A DNA stretch of 64,000 nt from Kribbella sp. ALI-6-A. Its GTDB lineage: Bacteria; Actinomycetota; Actinomycetes; Propionibacteriales; Kribbellaceae. The notes beneath the pieces were generated by a model. That model did not search any database. It had not been told where the DNA came from and saw only the letters and a program-made list of their open reading frames with translations. The stretch lies in NCBI RefSeq assembly GCF_001984195.1, contig NZ_MTQN01000010.1:992001-1056000 (forward strand), read 5' to 3'. Made by a program: the position numbers and the translations under genes. Below, piece by piece: positions 7,547 through 17,570 of the stretch. Numbering within the stretch: position 1 is the stretch's first letter; each line of letters starts with the position of its first letter.

Positions 7547-8839
7547 ATGGCGATCTCCGATCCCCCGACGACGCCCGTTGCCACGACGACGCCGGCCACC
7601 GACGTGCCGATTCGCCCGATCGGCCGGATCCGGCTGGTGCTGACTCTCGGCTTCATCGTCGCGCTCGGCCCGCTCACCATCGACTTGTACCTGCCGGCGC
7701 TGCCATCCATCACCACCGACCTCGCCGCCTCCGAGACAGCGATCCAGTTCACCCTGACCGGCACCTTCGCCGGCCTCGCTCTCGGCCAGCTGCTGGTGGG
7801 TCCGCTCTCCGACACCATCGGCCGGCGACGGCCGTTGATCGCCGGAGCGGGGCTGCATGTGCTGGCCTCCGTGCTCTGCGCGGTCTCTCCGAACGTCGAG
7901 ATGCTGTCGGTCTTCCGGGTCTTGCAGGGGGTCGGTGCCGCTGCGGGGTCCGTGGTCGCGCTGGCGATCGTCCGTGACCTGTACGTCGGACGCGCGGCCG
8001 CGACGTTGCTGTCGAGGCTGATGCTCGTCATCGGCGTCGCGCCGGTGTTCGCGCCCACCGTCGGTGGCGCCCTGCTGGTGGCGCTGCCGTGGCAGGGCCT
8101 GTTCGTGGTACTGGCCGCGCTCGGTGTCCTGCTGATGGTTCTGGTGGCGCTGACGCTTCCGGAGACCTTGCCGCCTTCCGCCCGCCGCCCGTTCGGGCCG
8201 GCGCAGCTCGCTCGCACGGCCGGACAGCTGGTCCGCGATCGGGTCTTCGTCGGACTCACTCTCGTCGCGGGCCTGGCGATGACCGGCGTGTTCGGGTACG
8301 TCGCGGGAGCGTCGTTCGTGTTCCAGGAACAGTTCGGCGTGAGCAGCCAGACCTTCGGACTGCTGTTCGGGGTGGGCGGGCTGCTGCTGATCGCGGCGAC
8401 CCAGCTCAACCCGGTGCTGCTGAAGCGATGGGAGCCTGAGCAGGTGCTCACCGCCGGCGCGGTCCTCGCCGCACTGGCAGGGGTCGCGCTGCTGCTGACC
8501 GCGACCCTGAGCCTGGGCGGCCTGGTCGGCATCCTCGTCCCGGTCTGGGCGGCGCTGTTCGCCGCCAGCCTGGCCCTTCCGAACGCGCCGGCGCTGGCGC
8601 TGTCACGCCACGGCGAGGCGGCGGGCACCGCGGCGGCCCTGCTGGGTGCTGTCCAGTTCGGTATCGGCGCGGTCGCCGCACCGCTGGTCGGCGCCCTCGG
8701 CACTGACGCGGTCGCGATGGCCGTGGTGATGTCCGTCGGTTTGGCCCTGTCCCTGGTCACCCTGCTCGTCGTGGTCAGGCCCTGGCAGCGGGAGTTCCAG
8801 CCGGAGGCGGCGGACCAACCGGTCGTGCTCGTTCACTGA
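7547..8839 (+). CDS. Bcr/CflA-type MFS drug exporter
   Basis: 430 residues with about 12 transmembrane segments after a 25-residue Pro/Thr-rich N-terminal tail. The segment GPLTIDLYLPALPSI in TM1 and GPLSDTIGRRRPL (motif A) are typical of the Bcr/CflA drug:H+ antiporter branch, as are LQGVGAAAG and the VAPVFAPTVGG segment. It would export small hydrophobic compounds or drugs by proton exchange. The ATG has an AAGGA site. It stands alone; the gap before it (7424-7546) shows no clear operator. Confidence 0.87.
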   Translation: MAISDPPTTPVATTTPATDVPIRPIGRIRLVLTLGFIVALGPLTIDLYLPALPSITTDLAASETAIQFTLTGTFAGLALGQLLVGPLSDTIGRRRPLIAGAGLHVLASVLCAVSPNVEMLSVFRVLQGVGAAAGSVVALAIVRDLYVGRAAATLLSRLMLVIGVAPVFAPTVGGALLVALPWQGLFVVLAALGVLLMVLVALTLPETLPPSARRPFGPAQLARTAGQLVRDRVFVGLTLVAGLAMTGVFGYVAGASFVFQEQFGVSSQTFGLLFGVGGLLLIAATQLNPVLLKRWEPEQVLTAGAVLAALAGVALLLTATLSLGGLVGILVPVWAALFAASLALPNAPALALSRHGEAAGTAAALLGAVQFGIGAVAAPLVGALGTDAVAMAVVMSVGLALSLVTLLVVVRPWQREFQPEAADQPVVLVH

Positions 8840-8852
8840 GCAGCCGGACGAC

Positions 8853-9572
8853 CTAGACGATGTGCCGCAGGTACTGCTCGGGGTGCCGCAGATAGGCGCG
8901 CCAGTTCTGGACGAGTTCCAGGTCCTCCCACGCCGTACGGCGGATGCCCCAGTCGCCGACCTCGAGGATCGTCGCGCCCGGCAGGGCAGCGATGACGGGG
9001 GAGTGGGTCGCGCAGAGCACCTGTGACTTGTTGTCGGCGAGCTGCTTCAGGACGCCGACCACCGCGAGACTGGACGAGAACGACAGCGCCGACTCGGGCT
9101 CGTCCAGGCAGTAGAAGCCGCGCCGGGTGAACCTGTCGCCGATCAGCGACAGGAAGCTCTCGCCGTAGCTCATCCGGTGGAAGGGGAGGTCGCCGTGGTT
9201 GCTCGGGTTGTCCTCCAGGTAGGAGTAGAAGCCGTGCATGGTCTCGGCGCGCAGGAAGAACCCGGCCCGCGCCGCGCCCGCACCCCGGGTCAGCTGGATC
9301 TCGTCCGACAGTGGTGACTCGGTGACGCGCGTGCTGAGCCGGGCACCCGTCGACCCGCCCTCGGGCGACATGCCGAACGCGACCGCGACGGCTTCGACCA
9401 GCGTCGACTTGCCGGCGCCGTTCTCGCCGACCAGGAACGTGACGCCCGGCCCGAGATCCAGCCCGTCCGTCAGCAGCTGCCGCACAGCGGGAATCGTGTG
9501 CGGCCAGACCCCGGACGGCGAAATGCCCTCCGCCGCGGCGACCCGTCGTACGGGATGGTCGGCGAAGGGCAT
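8853..9572 (-). CDS. AAA/ABC-type ATPase (DUF2813/RecF-like ATP-binding protein)
   Basis: 239 residues with a complete ABC-like nucleotide site: Walker A GENGAGKST (49-57), a signature-like MSYGESFLSL, Walker B YCLDEPESAL and the switch ATHSPV. It has no transmembrane segment and no transporter partner, so it is of the stand-alone SMC/RecF-like sort, whose cellular role is unknown. A TAGTGT hexamer ends 6 nt before the ATG (complement strand), suggesting a leaderless transcript. It lies downstream of the kgd/DUF6104 pair but has its own promoter. Confidence 0.8.
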   Translation of the reverse strand: MPFADHPVRRVAAAEGISPSGVWPHTIPAVRQLLTDGLDLGPGVTFLVGENGAGKSTLVEAVAVAFGMSPEGGSTGARLSTRVTESPLSDEIQLTRGAGAARAGFFLRAETMHGFYSYLEDNPSNHGDLPFHRMSYGESFLSLIGDRFTRRGFYCLDEPESALSFSSSLAVVGVLKQLADNKSQVLCATHSPVIAALPGATILEVGDWGIRRTAWEDLELVQNWRAYLRHPEQYLRHIV

Positions 9573-9578
9573 TCGCTC

Positions 9579-9584
9579 ACACTA
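9579..9584 (-). promoter_or_regulatory. -10 hexamer, leaderless start of the AAA ATPase
   Basis: TAGTGT on the minus strand with 6 nt to the ATG at 9572, so transcription would start at or next to the A of the start codon. Confidence 0.5.
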
Positions 9585-9597
9585 CAAACGAACCGGA

Positions 9598-9774
9598 TCA
9601 ATCGTCCTCGTCGTCGAGCCGCGCCAGCCAGGTGGCGAACCGCTCGATCGGCGTCTCGAACTCGGGGTTCAGGTCGACGAACTCACGCAGCCGCTCGGCC
9701 AGCCAGGCCAGCGAGACGTCTTCCTCGCCTCGCCGGCCCTCGAGCTCCTCGATCCCTCGATCGGTGAAGTACAC
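9598..9774 (-). CDS. DUF6104-type small protein following kgd
   Basis: A 58-residue frame that opens with GTG one base after the kgd stop. The product begins MYFTDRGIEELEGRRG and ends LARLDDEDD; it is acidic, helical and has no cysteine or membrane segment. I recognise it as the small protein family (DUF6104) that commonly follows kgd in Streptomyces and relatives. The one-base gap implies strict coupling to kgd. Function is unknown; a part in oxoglutarate metabolism or a kgd partner is inference only. Confidence 0.75.
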   Translation of the reverse strand: MYFTDRGIEELEGRRGEEDVSLAWLAERLREFVDLNPEFETPIERFATWLARLDDEDD

Positions 9775-9775
9775 G

Positions 9776-12700
9776 TCAGCTGAACGCCTGCTTCAGCAGC
9801 GTCTGCTGCTCGGCCTGGTGCGCGCCCATCGAGCCCACCGACGTCGCCGACATGGCCGGCCGGGACACCCGGTAGAACGGCTTGCCGCCCAGGTGCTCGG
9901 TCAGGTTCAGCGCCATGAACGGCCACGGGCCCTGGTTGGCCGGCTCGTCCTGCACCCAGCGGATCTCGGTCGCGTTCGGGTACTTGGCCAGCTCCGCCTT
10001 GATCTCCTCGGCCGGCAGCGGGTACAGCTGCTCGACCCGGATCACCGCGGTGCTGATCTTGTCGGTCTCGGTCTTCTTCCGCTCCGCGAACAGGTCGTAC
10101 GCGATCCGGCCGGACGACAGGATGACCCGCTCGACGGTCGCCGCGGTGGCCTCGGCCTCGGCGTCGCCGAGCACCGGCCGGAACGCGCCGCTGGTCAGGT
10201 CCTCCGGCTGCGACACCGCTTCCTTGCGCCGCAGCAGCTGCTTCGGCGTGAAGACGATCAGCGGGTTGTGCTCCTCGCCGAGGGTGTGGCGGCGCAGCAG
10301 GTGGAAGTACGACGCCGGCGTGGACGGCTGGGCCACCGTCATCGCGTTCTCCGCGCACAGCGCCATGAACCGCTCGATCCGGGCCGAGGAGTGGTCCGGG
10401 CCCTGGCCCTCGTAACCGTGCGGCAGCAGCAGCACGACACCCGACTTCTGGCCCCACTTCGCCTCACCGGCCGAGATGTACTCGTCGATGATCGACTGGG
10501 CGCCGTTCACGAAGTCACCGAACTGCGCCTCCCACAGGGTCAGCGCCTCCGGCCGGGCCACCGAGTAGCCGTACTCGAAGCCGAGCGCGGCGTACTCGCT
10601 GAGCAGCGAGTCGTAGACGTAGAAGTTCGCCTGGTTGTCGTCCAGGTGCTGCAGCGGGACGTAGTCCTGACCGTTGACCCGGTCGATGATCGCGGCGAAC
10701 CGCTGCACGAACGTGCCGCGGCGGCTGTCCTGACCGGCCAGCCGGACCGGGCGCCCGGCCAGCAGCAGCGAGCCGAAGGCGGTGATCTCCGCGCTGGCCC
10801 AGTCCACCGGGCCCTGCGTGATCGCGGCGGCCCGGCGCTGCAGCTGCGGCATCACCTTCGGGTGCGCGGTGAAGCCCTCCGGCAGCGTGGTGTACGCGTC
10901 GGCGATCTTCTTCAGCACCTCGGGCGTGGTCGCGGTGGCGTCCGGGCCCTCCGGCTTGTCCGGGTAGACCGGGACGGTCACGTACGGCGCCGGGGTGTCC
11001 GGCTGGCTCTTCGCCTCGCGGACCTCGGTGAACACGCGCTCCAGCCGCTGCTGGAAGTCGCGCATCGCCTGCTCGGCCTCCTCGACGGTGATGTCGCCAC
11101 GGCCGATCAGCGCCTCGGTGTAGAGCTTGCGCACCGACCGCTTCTGCTCGATCAGGTCGTACATCAGCGGCTGGGTGAACGACGGGTCGTCGCCCTCGTT
11201 GTGGCCGCGGCGGCGGTAGCAGACCAGGTCGATCACGACGTCCTTGTTGAACGCCTGGCGGTACTCGAAGGCCAGGTCGGCGACCCGGACGCAGGCCTCG
11301 GGGTCGTCGCCGTTCACGTGGAAGATCGGCGCCTGGACCATCCGGGCCACGTCGGTGCAGTACATCGACGAGCGCGACGAGGCCGGCGAGGTGGTGAAAC
11401 CGACCTGGTTGTTGACGATCACGTGGATCGTGCCGCCGGTGCGGTAGCCGCGCAGCTGGGACAGGTTCAGCGTCTCGGCCACGACGCCCTGACCCGCGAA
11501 GGCCGCGTCACCGTGCACCAGGACCGGCAGCACCGGGAACGTCGGGCCCTGGTCGAGGATGTCCTGCTTGGCCCGGACGATGCCCTCGAGCACCGGGTCG
11601 ACGGTCTCCAGGTGCGACGGGTTGGCCGCCACCGACACCTTGATCTTGTCGCCGAACTCGGAGACGAACTCGCCCTCGGCGCCCAGGTGGTACTTGACGT
11701 CACCGGAGCCCTGGACCGTGCGCGGGTCGATGTTGCCGTCGAACTCGCGGAAGATCTGGCCGTAGGACTTGCCGACGATGTTGGCCAGCACGTTCAGCCG
11801 GCCGCGGTGCGCCATACCGATCACGACCTCGTCCAGGCCGGCGCCGGCGGCCTCCTCGCAGAGCTCGTCGAGCAGCGGGATGGTGGTCTCGCCACCCTCC
11901 AGCGAGAACCGCTTCTGGCCGACGTACTTGGTCTGCAGGAAGGTCTCGAACGCCTCGGCCTCGTTCAGCTTGGCCAGGATCCGCAGCTGCTCCTCGCGCG
12001 GCGGCTTGGTGTGCGGCCGCTCGATCCGCTCCTGCAGCCACTTGCGCTGCTCGGGGTCCTGGATGTGCATGTACTCGATACCGGTGGTGCGGCAGTACGA
12101 GTCGCGCAGGATGCCGAGGATCTCCCGCAGCTTCATGAACTTGCGGTCGGTCGCGGCGCCGAACGATCCGGTGGCGAACTCGCGGTCCAGGTCCCACAGG
12201 GTCAGCCCGTGGGTGGCGACGTCGAGGTCGGGGTGGCTGCGCTGCTTGTACTCCAGCGGGTCGGTGTCGGCCATGATGTGACCGCGCACCCGGTAGGCGT
12301 GAATCAGCTCCAGGATCCGGGCCTGCTTGCTGATGTCCTCCTCGTGGCTGTGCGGGAGGTCGGCGGCCCAGCGGATCGGCTCGTACGGGATCCGCAGGCT
12401 CTGGAAGATCTCGTCGTAGAAGCCCTCGGCGCCGAGCAGCAGCTGGTGCAGGCGGCGCAGGAACTCACCCGACTGCGCGCCCTGGATGATCCGGTGGTCG
12501 TAGGTCGAGGTCAGCGTCATCACCTTGCTGACCGCGAGCTTGGCCATCGTCTCTTCGGCCGCACCCTGGTACTCGGTCGGGTACTCCATCGCGCCGACGC
12601 CGATGATGCAGCCCTGGCCGCTCATCAGCCGCGGCACCGAGTGCTGGGTGCCGATCGTGCCCGGGTTGGTCAGGCTGATCGTGGTGCCCTGGAAGTCCGG

Positions 12701-13645
12701 CAGCGCGAGCTTGTTGTCCCGGGCCCGGCGCACGATGTCCTCGTAAGCCATCCAGAACTCGGCGAACGTCATCGTCTCAGTCGCCTTGATCGACGGCACC
12801 AGCAGTTGGCGGGTGCCGTCCGGCTTCTGCATGTCGATGGCCAGGCCGAGGTTGATGTGCTCGGGCTGGACCAGCGTCGGCTTGCCGTCGGTCTCGTCGT
12901 ACGACGCGTTCATCTCCGGCAGCGTCTTGAGCGCCTTGACCAGCGCCCAGCCGACCAGGTGGGTGAACGAGATCTTGCCGCCCCGCGCGCGCTTGAGGTG
13001 GTTGTTGATCACGATCCGGTTGTCGATCAGCAGCTTGACCGGCACCTGGCGGACGCTGGTCGCGGTGGGGACCCCGAGGCTGGTCTCCATGTTCTGCGCC
13101 GTCCGGGCGGGTGCGCCGCGCAGGATCTTCCGCTCCGCGTCCGTGCTGGTCGCGGGGGCGGGCTTGGGCTGCGCGCTGGGCGGTTGGTTCACCGTTCCTC
13201 CGGTCGGGGCGCCGCTCGTGGCGGGCGCGGTCTGCTGCTGAGCTGCTGGTGCCGGCTTGGTTTCGGCGGGCTTGGGCTGGGCGGCCTCGGGCCGGCTCTG
13301 CGTCGCCGTCGACACCGTGGCGGCGGTCGTGGCGGGAGCGGGAGCCGTCGCGGCGGCCTGCGCGGCCGGCTCGCTGGAGGCGGGGGCGGTCGCCGCCGTA
13401 CCGCGGCTCGCGGCCTCCGGCGTCTTGTTGTCCGACACCGCATCGGGACGGGGAGCGTCGGCAGGCTTCACCTGCTGCGCGTCACCCGGACTGTCCCCCT
13501 GGAAGCTGCCGTTCTCGAAATAGGCCGACCACGCGGGATCTACCGACTTGGGATCCTGGCGGTACTTCTCGTACATCTCGTCGACCAGCCATTCGTTCGC
13601 TCCGAAGGCTGCAAGGGGATTGGTGTCTGATGGCTCGGTGGCCAC
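9776..13645 (-). CDS. kgd: Multifunctional 2-oxoglutarate decarboxylase / dehydrogenase E1-E2 (KGD)
   Basis: 1289 residues. The N-terminus ([13 protein letters not shown]) is the short E1 lead helix, followed by a long Ala/Pro/Thr-rich linker to about residue 180. An E2-type succinyltransferase domain follows, with the catalytic TYDHRIIQG motif, and then the thiamine-diphosphate E1 domain ([35 protein letters not shown]). This fusion is the actinobacterial enzyme that decarboxylates 2-oxoglutarate in the TCA cycle, forms 2-hydroxy-3-oxoadipate, and with lipoyl partners makes succinyl-CoA. The start is GTG with a purine-rich GGAAGAGG upstream. It is cotranscribed with the small DUF6104 gene and divergent from a GntR regulator. 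Confidence 0.97.
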   Translation of the reverse strand: MATEPSDTNPLAAFGANEWLVDEMYEKYRQDPKSVDPAWSAYFENGSFQGDSPGDAQQVKPADAPRPDAVSDNKTPEAASRGTAATAPASSEPAAQAAATAPAPATTAATVSTATQSRPEAAQPKPAETKPAPAAQQQTAPATSGAPTGGTVNQPPSAQPKPAPATSTDAERKILRGAPARTAQNMETSLGVPTATSVRQVPVKLLIDNRIVINNHLKRARGGKISFTHLVGWALVKALKTLPEMNASYDETDGKPTLVQPEHINLGLAIDMQKPDGTRQLLVPSIKATETMTFAEFWMAYEDIVRRARDNKLALPDFQGTTISLTNPGTIGTQHSVPRLMSGQGCIIGVGAMEYPTEYQGAAEETMAKLAVSKVMTLTSTYDHRIIQGAQSGEFLRRLHQLLLGAEGFYDEIFQSLRIPYEPIRWAADLPHSHEEDISKQARILELIHAYRVRGHIMADTDPLEYKQRSHPDLDVATHGLTLWDLDREFATGSFGAATDRKFMKLREILGILRDSYCRTTGIEYMHIQDPEQRKWLQERIERPHTKPPREEQLRILAKLNEAEAFETFLQTKYVGQKRFSLEGGETTIPLLDELCEEAAGAGLDEVVIGMAHRGRLNVLANIVGKSYGQIFREFDGNIDPRTVQGSGDVKYHLGAEGEFVSEFGDKIKVSVAANPSHLETVDPVLEGIVRAKQDILDQGPTFPVLPVLVHGDAAFAGQGVVAETLNLSQLRGYRTGGTIHVIVNNQVGFTTSPASSRSSMYCTDVARMVQAPIFHVNGDDPEACVRVADLAFEYRQAFNKDVVIDLVCYRRRGHNEGDDPSFTQPLMYDLIEQKRSVRKLYTEALIGRGDITVEEAEQAMRDFQQRLERVFTEVREAKSQPDTPAPYVTVPVYPDKPEGPDATATTPEVLKKIADAYTTLPEGFTAHPKVMPQLQRRAAAITQGPVDWASAEITAFGSLLLAGRPVRLAGQDSRRGTFVQRFAAIIDRVNGQDYVPLQHLDDNQANFYVYDSLLSEYAALGFEYGYSVARPEALTLWEAQFGDFVNGAQSIIDEYISAGEAKWGQKSGVVLLLPHGYEGQGPDHSSARIERFMALCAENAMTVAQPSTPASYFHLLRRHTLGEEHNPLIVFTPKQLLRRKEAVSQPEDLTSGAFRPVLGDAEAEATAATVERVILSSGRIAYDLFAERKKTETDKISTAVIRVEQLYPLPAEEIKAELAKYPNATEIRWVQDEPANQGPWPFMALNLTEHLGGKPFYRVSRPAMSATSVGSMGAHQAEQQTLLKQAFS

Positions 13646-14157
13646 TTGGCAGTTCGCCTCTTCCGATTTGCGGGTCCGGTACCACTGTGCTGACTACGGG
13701 AGTGATGGGGGTGCTCCCGAGCCAAGGCTAATAGCACCGGCAACACATCTACAGCCCGGGACCACCGGACCAGTGTGTCGAGTGGTTCCGCCGCCGCGCG
13801 TTGGCCGATCGGCCCCTGGAACACCTGCGTTTCGGGTGTTTCAGCGTTGTTGCCCCCGGCTCGGCTCTTGACAGCCGCCGGACGGGTCCGCTGGACTGCG
13901 GGACTCGTTGCAGAGGTGGGGTTCCGGCCCTGTTCGGGGGCCGTTCCGAAGTGCTCGCTACGCCTGAGTGCCCACTGTATGCAGCGGTGCGTTCGCGGGG
14001 CGTGATCACCGAGCGTGGTCGAAAGTGTGGCGAAGCTCACGCAAAGGATCAGTCCAGTTCTGCCCGATTGGCTCTCCAGCGGACTCACGAACTCATCACT
14101 CGGGTGTCGTCGGGCCGATCTCGCCGCGCCGGGCCGGACCGGCGGCATACTGATCCG
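13646..14157. other. 512-bp divergent intergenic region, kgd / GntR gene
   Basis: This region contains no gene I can support. It should hold the kgd promoter and 5' leader on the minus strand. An imperfect inverted repeat (AACACC at 13820-13825, GGTGTT at 13835-13840) near its middle could be a regulator site. A CATACT hexamer at the right end serves the GntR gene. The frame that stays open leftward from the GntR start is uninterrupted by chance in GC-rich sequence. Confidence 0.5.
14146..14151 (+). promoter_or_regulatory. -10 hexamer, leaderless start of the GntR gene
   Basis: CATACT, with 6 nt to the ATG at 14158. There is no Shine-Dalgarno sequence in between, consistent with a leaderless mRNA. 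Confidence 0.4.
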
Positions 14158-14829
14158 ATGGCGTTGACGGATGAGGCGATCGTCAAGATCAAGGAGATGA
14201 TCACCTCCGGCGAGCTGGGGCCGGGCGACCGGCTGCCGAAGGAGGCGGACCTGGCGGCCCGGCTCGGGCTGTCGCGCAACTCGCTGCGCGAAGCGGTGAA
14301 GGCGCTGACGCTGGTGAACGTGCTCGACGTCCGGCACGGCGACGGCACGTACGTGACCAGCCTGAGCTCCGCGCATCTGCTCGACGCGCTCAGCTTCATG
14401 GTCGACCTGCACCGCGACGACTCGGTCCTGCAGTTCTTCGAGGTACGCCGGCTGCTCGAGCCCGGCGTCGCGGCCCTCGCGGCGGTCCGGATCTCGCCCG
14501 AGCAGCTCGCCAACCTCCGGCTGCTGACCAGCGACCTGTCGCCGAAGGCCGACGTCGACGAGCTGGTCAGTAACGACCTGCGCTTCCACCGCGGCATCGC
14601 CGAAGCGACCGGCAACGCCGTCGTCTGCTCGCTGCTCGACGGGGTCTCCGGCGCCACCCAGCGCGCCCGGATCTGGCGCGGCGTGACCCAGGCCGGTGCC
14701 GTCGAGCGGACGCTGGCCGAGCACACCGCGATCCTCGACGCCCTCGAGCAACGCGACGCCGAGGCCGCTCGCGCCTGGATGACCGCTCACATCGCCGGCG
14801 TCGAGTCCTGGCTCCGCAAGGCGCCGTAA
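14158..14829 (+). CDS. GntR-family regulator, FadR/FCD subfamily
   Basis: 223 residues. The N-terminal winged helix reads GPGDRLPKEADLAARLGLSRN, then SLREAVKAL and the wing DVRHGDGTYV, matching GntR. The C-terminal FCD helical domain has FEVRRLLEPGVAALAA, the Asp/His cluster NDLRFHRGIAEATGN and EHTAILDAL, which normally bind a metal and an organic acid effector. Likely a repressor of carbon metabolism genes; the target could be the divergent kgd or a distant operon. The chosen ATG gives the family's usual length. Confidence 0.87.
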   Translation: MALTDEAIVKIKEMITSGELGPGDRLPKEADLAARLGLSRNSLREAVKALTLVNVLDVRHGDGTYVTSLSSAHLLDALSFMVDLHRDDSVLQFFEVRRLLEPGVAALAAVRISPEQLANLRLLTSDLSPKADVDELVSNDLRFHRGIAEATGNAVVCSLLDGVSGATQRARIWRGVTQAGAVERTLAEHTAILDALEQRDAEAARAWMTAHIAGVESWLRKAP

Positions 14830-14880
14830 CCGCCGGCTTGCCCGGCCGCCGTGCTGCTACGGACGGTGCCGGTTATTTCG

Positions 14881-14910
14881 TTGCCCTGGCTGTCGCGGGC
14901 TGGCTAACCT
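14881..14910 (+). promoter_or_regulatory. Candidate promoter of the ABC-F gene
   Basis: TTGCCC at 14881-14886 and TAACCT at 14905-14910 with an 18-bp spacer. Transcription from here would give a leader of about 110 nt before the ABC-F ATG, long for this window, where many genes look leaderless. Confidence 0.35.
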
Positions 14911-14929
14911 TGACAGTGTCTTGTCGCCG

Positions 14930-14980
14930 ATGTCAGGGGTGCGGGTTGTCGAACTGAGGTCTCTCTTCAGCAGCGGTTGA
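14930..14980 (+). CDS. Possible 16-residue leader peptide of the ABC-F gene
   Basis: A short frame ATG..TGA (product begins MSGVRVVELR) sits 50 bp before the ABC-F start, inside the predicted leader. Small hairpins follow it (CACCG/CGGTG at about 14984-14995, TCTCG/CGAGA at about 15002-15013). Ribosome-protecting ABC-F genes are often controlled by translated leaders. No ribosome binding site is visible, so this is only a candidate. Confidence 0.25.
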   Translation: MSGVRVVELRSLFSSG

Positions 14981-15030
14981 TCGCCACCGGTCGGTGCGCG
15001 GTCTCGTTCGAGATCTCGGAGTACACCCTG

Positions 15031-16611
15031 ATGACTGCCTCTTTGACGTGCAACGACCTCTTTTTCGCCTGGCCCGACGGTGACGTCCTGTTCGACGGGC
15101 TCTCCTTCGCCGCGGGCCCGGCCCGATCGGGACTGGTCGGCCGCAACGGCACCGGCAAGTCGACGCTGCTCCGGCTGATCGCCGGCCGGCTGACCCCGCA
15201 GCGTGGCTCGATCCGGGTCAGCGGCGAGCTCGGCTACCTGCCGCAGGACCTGACCCTCGACACCTCGCTGCGCGTCGACGCGGCGCTCGGCATCGCGGCG
15301 GTCCGGCAGGCGATCGCCGCGATCGAGTCGGGCGACGCCTCCGAGCGGAACTTCGCCGTGATCGGCGACGACTGGGACGTCGAGGAGCGGGCCGAGGCGC
15401 TGCTCGGCAAGCTCGGGCTCGGCGCGATCGAGCTGGACCGGTCCGTCGGCGAACTGTCCGGCGGCGAGACGATCCTGCTCGGCCTGGCCACCGAACTGCT
15501 CCGGCGTCCCGACGTCCTGCTGCTCGACGAACCGACCAACAACCTGGACCTGCGCGCCCGGCGCCAGCTGTACGACGCGGTCGACACGTTCCGGGGCGCG
15601 CTGCTGGTCGTCAGCCACGACCGGGAGCTGCTCGACCGGGTCGACCAGATCGGCGAGCTGCGCAAGGGCGATCTCACCTGGTACGGCGGCAACCTGACGG
15701 CGTACGAGGAGGCGGTCGCGATCGAGCAGGAGGCGGCCGAGCGGATGATGCGCTCGGCCGAGTCCGACGTCCGGCGGCAGAAGCGTGAGCTGATCGAGGC
15801 GCGGACCAAGATCGACCGCCGGCAAGCCGGTGGGCGGCGCGCCTTCGAGTCCGGCAGCATCCCGAAGATGGCCGCCGGCGCGCTGAAGCGCTCGTCCCAG
15901 GTCTCGGCGGGCAAGCACCTCGGCATGCACAGCGAACGGCTGGAAGCTGCCCAGGACGCGCTGGCCGAGGCGGAGGAGAAGGTGCACGACGACGACCACA
16001 TCCGGGTGGATCTTCCGGCCACCGCCATTCCCAACGGCCGGGTCGCGCTGCGCCTGCGGCAGCTGGAACTGCGCACCGGCCTGAGCGCGAACCTGGAGAT
16101 CCGTGGCCCCGAACGTATCGCTTTGACCGGACCGAACGGCGCCGGCAAGTCGACGTTGCTGCACGCGATCGCCGACCAGTCGTTGCCTTTGGTCCCCTAT
16201 CGGTTGTTGCCCCAGCGCCTCGATCTTCTCCAGGACGAACTCTCGATCGCCGACAACCTCGCCGAGCTGGCTCCCGGCACGGACAACAACGACCGCAGGG
16301 CCCGCCTGGCCCGCTTCCTGTTCCGCGGCCGGGCTGCCGATCAGCCTGTCCGCACTCTGTCCGGCGGCGAACGCTTCCGGGCCACCCTGGCCGCCCTCCT
16401 GCTCGCCGAGCCCCCGCCGCAACTGCTGATGCTCGACGAGCCGACCAACAACCTCGACCTGGCCAGCATCGCCCAGCTCCGCGACGCGCTCGCGTCGTAC
16501 GAGGGGGCGTTGCTGATCGCGAGCCACGACCTGCCGTTCCTGCGGGAGATCGGCATCACTCGGTGGCTGGCGATCGACGACAACGAACTCACCGAGATCG
16601 GACCCCGCTGA
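15031..16611 (+). CDS. ABC-F family ATPase
   Basis: 526 residues from the ATG at 15031; the earlier in-frame ATG at 14977 would add a tail that matches no family member. Two ABC domains lie in one chain with no membrane segment: Walker A GRNGTGKST and GPNGAGKST, signatures LSGGE, and Walker B LLLDEPTNNLDL / LMLDEPTNNLDL. Between them is a charged, helical linker of about 80 residues (the P-site tRNA-interacting motif region), rich in Glu/Arg. ABC-F proteins act on the ribosome, either relieving stalls or protecting it from antibiotics. Which class this is cannot be told. Confidence 0.87.
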   Translation: MTASLTCNDLFFAWPDGDVLFDGLSFAAGPARSGLVGRNGTGKSTLLRLIAGRLTPQRGSIRVSGELGYLPQDLTLDTSLRVDAALGIAAVRQAIAAIESGDASERNFAVIGDDWDVEERAEALLGKLGLGAIELDRSVGELSGGETILLGLATELLRRPDVLLLDEPTNNLDLRARRQLYDAVDTFRGALLVVSHDRELLDRVDQIGELRKGDLTWYGGNLTAYEEAVAIEQEAAERMMRSAESDVRRQKRELIEARTKIDRRQAGGRRAFESGSIPKMAAGALKRSSQVSAGKHLGMHSERLEAAQDALAEAEEKVHDDDHIRVDLPATAIPNGRVALRLRQLELRTGLSANLEIRGPERIALTGPNGAGKSTLLHAIADQSLPLVPYRLLPQRLDLLQDELSIADNLAELAPGTDNNDRRARLARFLFRGRAADQPVRTLSGGERFRATLAALLLAEPPPQLLMLDEPTNNLDLASIAQLRDALASYEGALLIASHDLPFLREIGITRWLAIDDNELTEIGPR

Positions 16612-16817
16612 GATGCGCAGAGCAGGCCGCCTCCGCTGCCTCCCCGCAGCCTTCCCTCCGGCCGTTCAAGCCCCTGAGTCAGTCCGCGCGGATCCCCAGC
16701 ACACCCGCCGGACCCCGTGGCCCAGAGTTCCGCGCCGAGGCCCGGACCCCCGGTACACCCACCGAGGACCCCGCTGAGGCACTCAGGAACGGGGATCGAT
16801 CCGGAGGCCGATCCGCT

Positions 16818-17570
16818 TCAGGCCGACAGCTCGGAAGTCCTGGCCGGGTCAGCGACGCAGCGCAGATTCGCCCGCGCCAGGTCCTCCTCGAAGTCGACCT
16901 CGACCGCCGCGTACGCCGAGATGTCCAGCGGGCGGACCCGCAGCCCCCGCTGGGCGATGGCGGTCTCGATGCCGCGTTCGAAGTAGTCGGAGTCGTCGCA
17001 GCGGGCCAGGTGGTCGATCAGCGTCGGCTTGTCCCAGGCGGAGACGTAGTTGATGCCGATCGCCTCGCCCAGTCCACCCGTCACGGTCTTGGACAGTTCC
17101 TGGATGTAGCCATGACCGTCGACGGTGTACTTGACCTCTTCGTCGGCGACCGACGCGGTGTCCACGCAGACGAAGCTCTGGTCCGCACGGATCGCCGGCG
17201 CCAGGTGGTCGAGGATCGCCGGGTCGAAGACGACGTCACCGTTGAGCCACAGCACGCCGCCCGGTCCGGAGGCGCGCAATGCCCGCCAGAGGCTCTTGGA
17301 GGTGTTGGTGCTGGCGTAGTGCGGGTTCTGTACGAAGCCGGCTTGCGGTGCGGCGAGCATCAGCTGGCCGGCGTTGTAGCCAACCACCAACGTGACGGCG
17401 TGGTCGTCGCCGAAGGAGCTCTGCAGCGCGTCGAGTTGGTGACGCAGGATCGTGCGCCCGTCCCGCAGCACGGTGAGCGGTTTGGGCAGGCTGCGGCCCA
17501 AGCGCGTTCCCAGGCCGGCGGCCAGAACGACCACCTGCACCGTGCTTCGGGCGTCGTGCGTGCTGGTCAT
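16818..17570 (-). CDS. NTP-transferase family nucleotidyltransferase (CTP:polyol/choline-phosphate type)
   Basis: 250 residues. The start VVVLAAGLGTRLGRSLPKPL is the signature of sugar-1-phosphate and LicC-like phosphocholine nucleotidyltransferases: it binds NTP and Mg2+ and the Lys contacts phosphate. LWLNGDVVFD carries the metal-binding Asp. It is the last of four coupled genes; its GTGA-type start overlaps the TagF-like stop by 4 bp. In teichoic-acid logic it would make the CDP-activated polyol phosphate used by the neighbouring polymerase. The nucleotide and the polyol are inferred from context. Confidence 0.8.
   Translation of the reverse strand: MTSTHDARSTVQVVVLAAGLGTRLGRSLPKPLTVLRDGRTILRHQLDALQSSFGDDHAVTLVVGYNAGQLMLAAPQAGFVQNPHYASTNTSKSLWRALRASGPGGVLWLNGDVVFDPAILDHLAPAIRADQSFVCVDTASVADEEVKYTVDGHGYIQELSKTVTGGLGEAIGINYVSAWDKPTLIDHLARCDDSDYFERGIETAIAQRGLRVRPLDISAYAAVEVDFEEDLARANLRCVADPARTSELSA

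Noticed and set aside
9632..13630. Very long open frame (over 1300 codons) antisense to kgd
   Set aside because: It lies entirely opposite a clear kgd gene; high third-position GC keeps antisense frames open. Its translation is low-complexity Arg/Leu/Val-rich and shows no family motif.
13801..14157. Extended N-terminus of the GntR-type gene
   Set aside because: The upstream frame is open but encodes no family residues, and a -10 hexamer lies just before the ATG at 14158.
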